DNA of 15,261 bases from positions 1 through 15,261 of the forward strand of contig JAJZEH010000074.1 of assembly GCA_021805725.1 (NCBI GenBank), given 5' to 3'. The first letter of the stretch is position 1. Each line of letters starts with the position of its first letter. The notes under the pieces were generated by a model. The model saw only the letters and a program-made list of their open reading frames with translations, searched no databases and was not told where the DNA came from. Both the position numbers and the translations under genes were made by a program. The stretch comes from Pseudomonadota bacterium. GTDB lineage: Bacteria; Pseudomonadota; Gammaproteobacteria; Burkholderiales; Ferrovaceae. Below are positions 7,446 to 14,680 of the stretch, piece by piece.

Positions 7446-8111
7446 ATGCATTTTCTGCTGATAGAAGATGATGTAATGATTGGCCAAAGTCTGGCGAGAG
7501 GACTTAAGGATTCAGGGTCTACTGTTGATTGGGTACAAGACGGCATTCAGGGACTGGAATTGATCGAGACGGGACAATACGCCTTGATCCTGCTTGACCT
7601 TGGCCTGCCAAACAAATCGGGATTCGATGTACTCAAGGCAATGCGTGAACAAGGTAATCGAACCGCCTTGATCATCATCACGGCGCGGGATGAAATAGAT
7701 GATCGCGTGAAAGGACTTGAATTCGGTGCAGATGATTATCTTATCAAGCCATTCGGCTTCAAGGAGTTAATGGCGAGGATAAAAGGGATCCTGCGCCAGT
7801 ATGACGTGTGTCCCACCACCACCACGAGCAATGGGGAAATCACGATTGACTCAAAGACGCATGCCGTCACTTATCGTGGGAAAACCGTTGTAATGCCCTC
7901 AAAAGAGCTGTCATTGTTGCGTTTGCTGACAGAACGCCCCGGAATCATCTTTTCGCGCAGCCAGATTGAACATGACTTGTATGGCTGGAACGAGAGAATC
8001 GACAGTAACGTCATCGAAGTGCTGATTCATGCCATAAGAAGAAAATTTGATAGTCAAATCATTCGGAATGTCCGTGGTATTGGCTGGATGGTAGCCAAAC
8101 ATCCATCGTGA
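7446..8111 (+). CDS. OmpR-family response regulator (QseB/PmrA type)
   Basis: 221 residues. The receiver domain (1-115) has the acidic pocket Glu7/Asp8/Asp9, the phospho-acceptor Asp51 in LILLDLGLP, Thr79 and Lys101 (LIKPF). The C-terminal winged-helix DNA-binding domain (about 125-218) ends in LYGWNERIDSNVIEVLIH and RNVRGIGWMV, the signature of the QseB/PmrA/TctD branch. It should bind direct-repeat DNA as a phosphorylated dimer and activate transcription. The ATG at 7446 fits the family start (MHFLLIEDD), although the ribosome site is weak. It shares a 4-bp GTGA overlap with the kinase gene. The codons are more AT-rich than in the left half of the window. The probable target is the receptor/TonB operon directly downstream, plus itself. 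Confidence 0.95.
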   Translation: MHFLLIEDDVMIGQSLARGLKDSGSTVDWVQDGIQGLELIETGQYALILLDLGLPNKSGFDVLKAMREQGNRTALIIITARDEIDDRVKGLEFGADDYLIKPFGFKELMARIKGILRQYDVCPTTTTSNGEITIDSKTHAVTYRGKTVVMPSKELSLLRLLTERPGIIFSRSQIEHDLYGWNERIDSNVIEVLIHAIRRKFDSQIIRNVRGIGWMVAKHPS

Positions 8112-9424
8112 CATCCCTCAGAACGCAACTTGTTGTCTGGTTGATAGGACTGCTGACGACCGTCTCTCTGGTAGCGGGGGGGCTTTCATTTCTGCTTGCG
8201 CGAGATGATGCAAAAAAACTTCTGGATCACCAATTGCAGAGGCTTGCAGGGAGCGTGTATGAAGGCCAGCACTTGCTTGACTTGCAAGAGGACACGCCCA
8301 ATGAAAGCGAAGAGGAAAAAGAAGCTGATTATGTCATTCAGGTCCTGCCCAAGGGATTGCCCTTACGTTCATCACGGCTTGAAGTCAGAGTGCCCATTGA
8401 AAAATCTACCGGATTTTCTGATGTGGAGGTTGATGGAAAGAGATGGCGAAGTTACACCATAGTCTATTCCTCTCGCACGGTTCAGGTTTCCCAATCAGAT
8501 GAAGTCCGTAGTGAAATTGCGACTGATGCCGCCTTGCACGCCATGCTGCCGATTGCAGTACTCATTCCGCTGTCGTGGGTTTTGGTATTTTTCGGGGTCA
8601 GCCATCTGTTGAAGCCGATAGCGGAGGTGGTCCATGCGTTAACTGAAAATGATGCGGCAAGCCTGACCATGTTACCGACCAGTCGTTTACCGGCAGAGGT
8701 GTTTCCACTGGTTGCAGAAATGAATCGATTGTTGCTGCGTATTCGACAGACGGCTGAATCACAACGCAACTTCATGTTTGATGCTGCGCACCAATTGCGT
8801 TCCCCTCTGGCAGCACTTCAGCTGCAAATTGACAACGTGTCCCGGAATCGTTCAGGGGAAGACTTTGAAATGCTGGTTGCTGATATGCAATCTGGCGTGC
8901 AACGTGCATCCCGCCTTATCAATCAGATGTTGAAAATGGCACGCTACGAAGCCGCAAAAGATACCGTAAGAGCCAGGGTGGAACTAAGTGTAATTGTCAA
9001 AAGCTGTATCAGCAATTTCATTCCCATAGCCGAAAAACGGGGTATTGATCTTGGAATGGCCCAAGATACCACGGTCTTTGTCTGGGCTAACGCGGATGAT
9101 CTGGGCATCCTTTTTGACAACCTTCTGGACAACGCCATTCGCTATACGCCCATGAAAGGCCGCGTAGATGTCAGCGTCGCCGTGACGATGGATCAGGCCG
9201 TTGTTGAAATCATGGATAGCGGCCCCGGGATTCCTGATCACCTCCTTCATCGGGTTTTTGATCGTTTTTTTCGCGTGGGCGGCCAGGAAACTGAAGGAAG
9301 TGGTATTGGGCTTGCCATTGTAAGCGCAATCTCAAAGCAGGAAAATGCCCAGGTCACGCTGACAAACAGGCGGGACGGAAAGGGCCTCATTTCTGCAGTC
9401 CGCATCAAATTATTACCCTCCTGA
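8108..9424 (+). CDS. Sensor histidine kinase (QseC/PmrB type)
   Basis: 438 residues from a GTG that overlaps the regulator stop (GTGA, 8108-8111). TM1 lies at about residues 8-30 and TM2 at about 145-165, leaving a periplasmic sensing loop of roughly 115 residues. The loop has a striking acidic run around residues 61-74 (QEDTPNESEEEKEAD), containing two overlapping ExxE motifs (E66-E69 and E69-E72). The phospho-acceptor is His228 in DAAHQLRSPLAAL. The ATPase domain shows the N box (DNLLDNAIRYTP), G1 box (DSGPGIP) and G2 box (GSGIGLAI). ExxE motifs in the PmrB periplasmic loop are known to sense ferric iron, and acidic runs at this place are also common in this kinase family. A metal signal is therefore plausible but not proven. 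It phosphorylates the regulator encoded upstream. Confidence 0.95.
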   Translation: MTSLRTQLVVWLIGLLTTVSLVAGGLSFLLARDDAKKLLDHQLQRLAGSVYEGQHLLDLQEDTPNESEEEKEADYVIQVLPKGLPLRSSRLEVRVPIEKSTGFSDVEVDGKRWRSYTIVYSSRTVQVSQSDEVRSEIATDAALHAMLPIAVLIPLSWVLVFFGVSHLLKPIAEVVHALTENDAASLTMLPTSRLPAEVFPLVAEMNRLLLRIRQTAESQRNFMFDAAHQLRSPLAALQLQIDNVSRNRSGEDFEMLVADMQSGVQRASRLINQMLKMARYEAAKDTVRARVELSVIVKSCISNFIPIAEKRGIDLGMAQDTTVFVWANADDLGILFDNLLDNAIRYTPMKGRVDVSVAVTMDQAVVEIMDSGPGIPDHLLHRVFDRFFRVGGQETEGSGIGLAIVSAISKQENAQVTLTNRRDGKGLISAVRIKLLPS

Positions 9425-9634
9425 TTCATTCTTCATGATGGGCCCGCTGGGCACATTCACAAAAGCTTCATAAATCTATCACTTCAGGTTAAGTCTGGTT
9501 GCGTACTTTTCGCCCATCGAAACCAGTCATCGAACACCCGATTCAAGGCAACCCGCATTCATTCCGGACAGGCGCAACTCCGTTGGCTCTTTACACAGAC
9601 AGAACAGTTACAAAATCACAAGGAACCCGTTGAA
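9425..9634 (+). promoter_or_regulatory. Leader/promoter region of the receptor operon
   Basis: 210 bp between the kinase stop and the receptor ATG, with no gene. It probably contains the promoter for the receptor and the genes after it. I see CTTCA three times (9431, 9466, 9482), GGTT at 9487 and 9497 (10 bp apart), and a 6-bp inverted repeat CTGGTT (9495-9500)/AACCAG (9521-9526). There is no convincing -35/-10 pair and no Fur-like box. The exact GTAAC repeat found before the regulator gene does not recur; only a single inverted GTTAC (9607-9611) is present. The ribosome site AGGA (9621-9624) is well placed. Confidence 0.35.
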
Positions 9635-11770
9635 ATGAAATCAAAATTCAAAGTCAAGCCGCTAGCTAAATTGTTGGTGGGGTCCATCTTTCTTGCATCT
9701 GTGCCTTCCGCGTTGTGGGCCTATGACCTCGGCACGGTCACCGGAAATGGTGGTGGAACCGATGTGCCCACAGGCTCGGCGCCCGACGTTGCCCCTACAC
9801 AGGGCTCCCTCACGGCTACCGAACCTCAGTCGGTGATTAGCCAGCAGTACATTGAAAACAATCTCACAGGCATGTCGAACTATATCGAGGCAGCGGCCAT
9901 TGCCCCAGGTGTGTGGTCCTATAGCCCCAACGGGCCTGGAGCAAACGACAACCCCGGATTGAGCATGCGAGGCTTCCAGGATGGCCAGTACAATGTGCTT
10001 TTTGACGGAATTCCATTTGCTGACGGGGCAGACTTCACGCATCACGCCACGTCTTACATGAGCGCCCAGGACACAGGAAAGTTGGTGGTAGACCGCGGAC
10101 CAGGCCGGGCCAGCACGATCGGGGATGCCACATTTGGCGGAACCATTGCCACTTATTCCAAGGACCCACTCGCAGATCCTGCAGCCACCGTTCGACTTCA
10201 GGATGGCAGTTTCAACTCTCATCTGGGCGGGTTTCAGTTTGATACCGGAGTGATGCAGAATTATGGTGATGCCAGCGCCTTTATCGACTACAACCATTTT
10301 TCCACGGATGGCGCGCTGACCAACAACAACATGAGGCGCAATAACCTGTTTGCAAAACTGGTTAAACCTCTGGACGAAAATACTTCCATTACGTTTGTGG
10401 CGATGCAAAATGATTCTTATCAAAACGCGTCATTAGGTGCCACCGCTGCCCAGATTGCCCAGTTTGGCCCGCGTTACGGATTGAATACCGACCCCACCAG
10501 CCAGGCCTATGTTGGCTACAACAGCGACAAGTTCACCTCAAATCTGGACTACATTGGCATCCAGAGCCGGCAGGGAAGCTGGAAGCTGGACAACAAACTG
10601 TATACCAACTCCTATGAGCATGATGCCATGCAGGGCCAGGATCCCAATGGTGCCACACCAAACGGAACGGTGAATGGTGCCAACAATATTCCCGGCGTGA
10701 CTGGTCTGACCCAATATACGACTTATGGAGATGTATTTCGCGCCACTAAATCGATGGGGAATGACGATCTTGGCATGGGCATCTGGGTGGAGCGCCAATT
10801 ACACCAGTCATGGAATAACAACGTAGACCTGACCAACGGACAATATCTGGGCAGCGGTGGGGCTGAAACGAGTGCCATGAATACGGTCCAACCCTACATA
10901 GAGTACGTGTGGCGTCCCAATGCCACCTGGTCCGTGACCCCTGGCTTCAAATATAATGATTTCAACAGGACGCAGACCCTGGTGGGCACTGGTTCCACCA
11001 GCGGGACCTACACCGCGTTGTTGCCGTCCCTGGATGTGCATTACTATGTCAACGATCACTGGTCTGCCTATGGTCAGGCTTCAGAAGGTTTCGTAGCGCC
11101 CCTCTTGAGCTACCTCGCTTCCGCCAATCCCTCGGCAATCGCCCCTCAAAAAACCAATAATTACCAGTTTGGTTCGGTTTTCAAAACACCTCAGCTGACC
11201 CTTTCTGGAGATGTGTATTACATCACCAACAACAATCTTATACAGCAAGTTGGAACGCTCAACACCCTGCCGATTTATCAGAATGCCGGAGTGGTGCAAT
11301 ACCGTGGGGCCGAAGGTGAAGCCACCTACAACCTGGGAAAAGGTCTCAATTTGTATGGAAACTTTTCGTTTAACGAAACCACCAGTGCTGCTGCTACCCC
11401 TATCCTGAACGCCCCTCTGGTGACATCAGCTCTGGGACTGCTCTATAACCAGGGAGCCGCCAATGCTTCCCTTATTGCCAAGGAAATCGGATCGCGCATC
11501 ACGGGTCAGGACGCCTTTAACAACAACGTGACGCTGGGCAGTTATACCGTGGTCAATTTCTCGACAGGCTACAAACTGGGCACCATTCAAGGGTGGACCA
11601 AAAATGCCACCGTGCAGTTCCAACTGGACAACATCTTCAATCGCACTGACATCATCGCTCAGAATGGACGCACCGGCACTTCGGCCCTGGGGAATGCACC
11701 AAGCGGAGACCCCCTGTTCTGGACACTCTATGGCCGCATTTTCAGCCTTAATCTAAGCGCTGCATTCTAA
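9635..11770 (+). CDS. TonB-dependent outer-membrane receptor
   Basis: 711 residues. The signal peptide is about 1-29 (cleavage after SALWA). A plug domain covers roughly 60-175, with LTATEPQSVISQQYIENN at its start and LSMRGFQDGQYNVLFDGIPF, VDRGPGRASTIGDATFGGT inside. The rest is a 22-strand type beta barrel, ending in the C-terminal phenylalanine expected for BAM-assembled porins (NLSAAF). It should bind a ligand at the cell surface and import it into the periplasm using energy from TonB. There is no N-terminal secretin/STN signalling domain, so it does not act through a FecR/sigma factor; control by the neighbouring two-component system fits better. The ligand (siderophore, other metal complex or organic compound) cannot be told. 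The ribosome site AGGA is 10 nt from the ATG. It heads the ExbB-ExbD-TonB genes. Confidence 0.93.
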   Translation: MKSKFKVKPLAKLLVGSIFLASVPSALWAYDLGTVTGNGGGTDVPTGSAPDVAPTQGSLTATEPQSVISQQYIENNLTGMSNYIEAAAIAPGVWSYSPNGPGANDNPGLSMRGFQDGQYNVLFDGIPFADGADFTHHATSYMSAQDTGKLVVDRGPGRASTIGDATFGGTIATYSKDPLADPAATVRLQDGSFNSHLGGFQFDTGVMQNYGDASAFIDYNHFSTDGALTNNNMRRNNLFAKLVKPLDENTSITFVAMQNDSYQNASLGATAAQIAQFGPRYGLNTDPTSQAYVGYNSDKFTSNLDYIGIQSRQGSWKLDNKLYTNSYEHDAMQGQDPNGATPNGTVNGANNIPGVTGLTQYTTYGDVFRATKSMGNDDLGMGIWVERQLHQSWNNNVDLTNGQYLGSGGAETSAMNTVQPYIEYVWRPNATWSVTPGFKYNDFNRTQTLVGTGSTSGTYTALLPSLDVHYYVNDHWSAYGQASEGFVAPLLSYLASANPSAIAPQKTNNYQFGSVFKTPQLTLSGDVYYITNNNLIQQVGTLNTLPIYQNAGVVQYRGAEGEATYNLGKGLNLYGNFSFNETTSAAATPILNAPLVTSALGLLYNQGAANASLIAKEIGSRITGQDAFNNNVTLGSYTVVNFSTGYKLGTIQGWTKNATVQFQLDNIFNRTDIIAQNGRTGTSALGNAPSGDPLFWTLYGRIFSLNLSAAF

Positions 11771-11781
11771 GGGGAACAACC

Positions 11782-12477
11782 GTGAGCTTTCAAAGCATTC
11801 AGGCTGCCGTTCAAAGTTCTGGCGGAATCCTATATCTGATGGCGGTGCTTTTGCTGGTGGCACTTACAGTCTCCATAGAACGCGGCTGGTTCTTGTGGAG
11901 AGTCCTGACCCAGGGCGGTCAATTGATCAGGGAAATTACCAGCGCTAACAAGCTTGGTGGGGATACTTACAGCTATCTGGTGGAAAAGAACCCATCACTT
12001 CCTCACGCCAAGGTGCTTGAAGTGGCCATCCGCCATGACCTTGATCACGACTTTGATCGCATCAATGACAAGCTGGAAGAGGCCGTGATGCGCGAAGCCC
12101 CTGGGGTGGACCGTTATCTCTGGATTCTGGACACCATCGTGACTCTGGCACCCCTGCTGGGGCTTCTTGGAACCATCATCGGGATGTTCAACGCGTTTCA
12201 GGTACTGGGGGATCCAGGTAATGCGCCGACCAAGGTCACGGGCGGTGTGGCTGAAGCACTGATTGCGACCGCAGCCGGGCTGACCATTGCAGTGATCGGA
12301 CTGATTGCACTCAATGGTCTCAATAACCGCGTCCGGATCGTCATGCACCAGATGGAAACGCTGAAGATGATGTTGGTGAACAGGATTTACCCGCATTATC
12401 AGGAGGCGTATGCCGAGCAGAAAAGGGTGATCTCCGAGCTTCGCGTCAAAGCCGGCCCTGTGGAATATCGCGCATGA
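11782..12477 (+). CDS. exbB: ExbB/TolQ/MotA-family proton channel subunit
   Basis: 231 residues with three predicted membrane helices: about 15-33, about 115-140 (VTLAPLLGLLGTIIGMFNAF) and about 158-180 (AEALIATAAGLTIAVIGLIA). The last two blocks are the ExbB/TolQ signature. With ExbD it forms the inner-membrane channel that uses the proton gradient to energise TonB. A large cytoplasmic part lies between helices 1 and 2. The start is a GTG with the ribosome site GGGG placed directly on the receptor's TAA stop, 7 nt upstream, so translation probably follows that of the receptor. The stop overlaps exbD by 4 bp. The adjacent TonB (not a Tol-Pal gene) supports ExbB over TolQ. Confidence 0.95.
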   Translation: MSFQSIQAAVQSSGGILYLMAVLLLVALTVSIERGWFLWRVLTQGGQLIREITSANKLGGDTYSYLVEKNPSLPHAKVLEVAIRHDLDHDFDRINDKLEEAVMREAPGVDRYLWILDTIVTLAPLLGLLGTIIGMFNAFQVLGDPGNAPTKVTGGVAEALIATAAGLTIAVIGLIALNGLNNRVRIVMHQMETLKMMLVNRIYPHYQEAYAEQKRVISELRVKAGPVEYRA

Positions 12478-12875
12478 AGTACTTTGAGGTGAAGCGGGCG
12501 CGTATAGAAATCATTCCGATGATCGACATCATGTTTTTCTTGCTGGTGTTTTTCATGATGATGACCCTCAACATGATTCCTTCAACGGGTGTGGCCTCCA
12601 ATCTGGCAAGGAGTTCCACGGCTACGCCCATGGATACCCCGAAAGTTCTCGTGACTGTGAACGATGAAGGGGGCATCTCTGTAGACGGAGTATCACTTCT
12701 GCCCGCTCAACTCATTGCCCTTCTCGGCACAAAGGGGGAACCCGGCAAAATCGTGGTCACCATTGCAGCAGAAAAAGAGACCCCATTCCAGGATATTTTC
12801 AAGGTCATGGATGCCTGCCGCCAGGCGGGCGTGAGTCAGATTGGACTGGCCGCGCGTAAGGAAGCAGGCGGATGA
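12474..12875 (+). CDS. exbD: ExbD-family proton channel subunit
   Basis: 133 residues. A short cytoplasmic N-terminus precedes a single membrane helix with the motif IIPMIDIMFFLLVFFMMM. Asp18 is the expected proton-carrying aspartate (equivalent to Asp25 of E. coli ExbD). The periplasmic domain (about 45-130) contains VLVTVNDEGGISVDG and the closing FKVMDACRQAGVSQIGLAA, normal for ExbD/TolR. It works with ExbB in the TonB energy-transducing complex. The ATG lies within ATGA at the exbB stop (12474-12477), and its own stop overlaps the tonB start in the same way (12872-12875). Confidence 0.95.
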   Translation: MKYFEVKRARIEIIPMIDIMFFLLVFFMMMTLNMIPSTGVASNLARSSTATPMDTPKVLVTVNDEGGISVDGVSLLPAQLIALLGTKGEPGKIVVTIAAEKETPFQDIFKVMDACRQAGVSQIGLAARKEAGG

Positions 12876-13522
12876 GCATGGCTATGACACTCTCCATGCC
12901 GCGATCAGCAGTAGCGGCCCTGCTCCTTGAAGTATTAGGCGCTTTGGTGGTACTTGTTTTCGTGGGCTCACAGTTCAAAGAAATAGCTCAACCGCCTATC
13001 GTGACCCGCGTCACGCTGCAGTCGGTCGAAGCACCGCCGACGCCAAAAACACCTGTTCCGACCCCTCCAAAACCCGTTTTGCTCCACAAGACGTCCCAGG
13101 TTGAACCGCAACCGGTAAAACAGGAAGCGCCTCAGGAGCCCGAGAAAAGTGCCTTGCCGGCCATCACATCTCCTCCAAAATTGATTCAACAGGAGAGATC
13201 TGCTCCGACACCACCAGTGACTGCAGAGGTTGCACTGAGCTTTCAAAGTCGTGTACGCGCCGCAGTTCAGGATGCCGTCGTCTATCCCTTGGCGGCTCGG
13301 GCCAGCCACTTTTCTGGAAGGACGCGTGTGGGCTTTACTTATCTGGATGGGCAGGCTTCAGACATCAGGGTACTCGTGTCAAGCGGAAGTACATTACTTG
13401 ATCAAGCTGCGATACTTGCAGTCAAGGCTGCAAATTATCCAACTTCCGACAAGGAGTATCGTGGAAGGGCTTTGAGTTTCCAGCTTTGGGTGCGCTTTCT
13501 ATTGAGCGAGGATCAGGAATGA
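12872..13522 (+). CDS. tonB: TonB energy transducer
   Basis: 216 residues in the classic three-part layout. An N-terminal membrane helix (about 12-34) anchors it in the inner membrane. A Pro/Lys/Glu-rich spacer (about 45-118, e.g. PPTPKTPVPTPPKPV) spans the periplasm. The TonB C-terminal domain (about 125-212) has VVYPLAARASHFSGRTRVGF and ASDIRVLVSSGSTLLDQAA. It contacts the TonB box of the receptor. The membrane helix lacks the histidine conserved in well-studied TonBs (SxxxH); instead there is Glu20 and Leu-Gly-Ala-Leu. The dedicated position beside one receptor suggests a private TonB rather than the cell's general one. The stop overlaps the next gene (ATGA, 13519-13522). Confidence 0.93.
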   Translation: MSMAMTLSMPRSAVAALLLEVLGALVVLVFVGSQFKEIAQPPIVTRVTLQSVEAPPTPKTPVPTPPKPVLLHKTSQVEPQPVKQEAPQEPEKSALPAITSPPKLIQQERSAPTPPVTAEVALSFQSRVRAAVQDAVVYPLAARASHFSGRTRVGFTYLDGQASDIRVLVSSGSTLLDQAAILAVKAANYPTSDKEYRGRALSFQLWVRFLLSEDQE

Positions 13523-14106
13523 TCCCGTCGGCTGGTCGTGTATATGCGGGAAGGCAGCGCTGGATTCACTGGCTCATGGCCTTGATGATAGCCAGCCTGT
13601 TGATTGCCATCGAACTGAAAGACAGTTTTCCAAAAGGGGATTTGCGCATCAGCCAGCTGGTTGAATGGCATAAGCAGGCCGGATTGTGGGTTTTAACCCT
13701 GGTATGGTTGCGACTCTATTGGCGTTATCGTCAGCCGGCACCGGAGATTTTTCCACCCCTGTCCTTGCCTGCCCGGCTCAGTGCACACGCAGCGCACGTC
13801 ATGCTCTATCTGATGATGATTGGAATTCCTCTCCTGGGCATCCTGTTCTCTCAGGCCAAAGGAAAATCCATTGATTTCATGGGCTGGCCAATTCCTGAAT
13901 TTCTGGACGAATCATATGCCCTGCCCTATGCGCTCCCACTCAAAACCCTGCATCAGTGGCTGGGTAACGCCATGATGTACCTTGTCGGCATTCATTTTTT
14001 ATCAGCCCTCTTCCATCACTGGATCAGACGGGATGACACGCTGATCAGAATGCTGGGCATTCATAAACCCATTGCGGAGCGATCCGTTTTTCAAACCCCT
14101 ACTTAA
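13519..14106 (+). CDS. Cytochrome b561 (di-heme inner-membrane electron carrier)
   Basis: 195 residues from the ATG that overlaps the tonB stop, with GATCAGGA just upstream. A longer in-frame start at 13486 would lie inside tonB and is less likely. Four membrane helices carry histidines fitting the bacterial b561 (CybB-like) heme pattern: His17 (RQRWIHW), His51 (EWHKQAG), His145 (LKTLHQWLG) and His159 (GIHFLSALFHHW). Members shuttle electrons from quinol across the inner membrane; some take part in ferric reduction or superoxide removal. Placed directly behind TonB, it may reduce the imported ligand in the periplasm, but that is inference. It is 14 bp before the PepSY gene. Confidence 0.9.
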   Translation: MIPSAGRVYAGRQRWIHWLMALMIASLLIAIELKDSFPKGDLRISQLVEWHKQAGLWVLTLVWLRLYWRYRQPAPEIFPPLSLPARLSAHAAHVMLYLMMIGIPLLGILFSQAKGKSIDFMGWPIPEFLDESYALPYALPLKTLHQWLGNAMMYLVGIHFLSALFHHWIRRDDTLIRMLGIHKPIAERSVFQTPT

Positions 14107-14120
14107 ACAGGAAAAATGAA

Positions 14121-14432
14121 ATGAACGCACAAAAAATAATACTTGCCTTGACCACCGTTGTGACGTTGCTGGCAGCAACACAAGTTTCTGCCTTCGAGGG
14201 CAGCCAGTATGCGAAAGAAGCTAAACTGAGCATCGAACAAGCACGCGCTCTGGCAACCAAGGCCTACCCCGGTACCATTGTGGAAGAAGGCCTGGAACAT
14301 AAGTTGGGTGGAAGCGGATTGCGCTATTCTTTCGACATTCGTGCCAACCATGTAACCCATGAAGTGGCAGTGGATGCCAAGACGGGAGACATCCTTCAAA
14401 ACACCCGCGAATCAGCCAATGACAACGATTGA
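14121..14432 (+). CDS. Small secreted PepSY-domain protein
   Basis: 103 residues. The signal peptide (about 1-21, ending TQVSA) is followed by a single PepSY domain: LSIEQARALATKAYPGTIVE, then YSFDIRANHVTHEVAVDAKTG. The 'V.VDA.TG.I' ending is characteristic. It should be periplasmic and soluble. PepSY domains occur in protease propeptides, in ferric-reductase-like membrane proteins and in small periplasmic proteins encoded next to QseB/QseC-type two-component systems. Here a role as modulator of the kinase's sensing loop or as partner of cytochrome b561 is plausible but untested. Ribosome site AGGA is 8 nt before the ATG. Last gene of the module; no strong terminator hairpin is seen immediately after it. 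Confidence 0.87.
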   Translation: MNAQKIILALTTVVTLLAATQVSAFEGSQYAKEAKLSIEQARALATKAYPGTIVEEGLEHKLGGSGLRYSFDIRANHVTHEVAVDAKTGDILQNTRESANDND

Positions 14433-14521
14433 TTCCAGGTTTTCCTGAAAGACTCCGACCTGACCTGACCATTGAGCGGAAGCTTGTCAGGATGGGGATT
14501 TGTGGAGGGAGTTCATGAAAC

Positions 14522-14565
14522 GCATCCTGTTGATTCATATTACATTTACGGAGTCAACAGGATGC
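14522..14565. terminator. 12-bp perfect inverted repeat between converging PepSY and tRNA-Ser genes
   Basis: GCATCCTGTTGA (14522-14533) and TCAACAGGATGC (14554-14565) are exact reverse complements around a 20-nt loop. It starts 10 bp beyond the encoded CCA of the tRNA on the - strand. On that strand the stem is followed by GTTTC, only a weak U tract; on the + strand there is none. A terminator or processing stem for either transcript is possible, as is a mobile-element remnant. Confidence 0.45.
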
Positions 14566-14573
14566 CGATAAAC

Positions 14574-14665
<92 letters not shown>

Positions 14666-14674
14666 GGGTCGTGC

Positions 14675-14680
14675 ATTATA
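14675..14680 (-). promoter_or_regulatory. Probable -10 element of tRNA-Ser
   Basis: The - strand reads TATAAT, a perfect -10 hexamer, followed by the GC-rich GCACGACCC and then the first base of the mature tRNA 9 nt later. A transcript starting about 7 nt after the hexamer would have almost no 5' leader. A GC-rich discriminator is typical of stable-RNA promoters. No good -35 is visible at 16-18 bp; TTGAAC is 10 bp away. The hexamer contains the TAA stop of the upstream gene. Confidence 0.5.

Noticed and set aside
9425..9634. Fur box controlling the receptor operon
   Set aside because: Searched by eye for a GATAATGATAATCATTATC-like pattern; none seen here or in 7046-7445.
9662..10423. 253-codon frame on the - strand inside the receptor gene
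   Set aside because: Antisense shadow of a well-supported TonB-dependent receptor; no family resemblance.
13486..13518. Eleven-codon N-terminal extension of cytochrome b561
   Set aside because: It would overlap tonB further, lacks a better ribosome site, and the ATG at 13519 forms the same ATGA overlap as the preceding genes.
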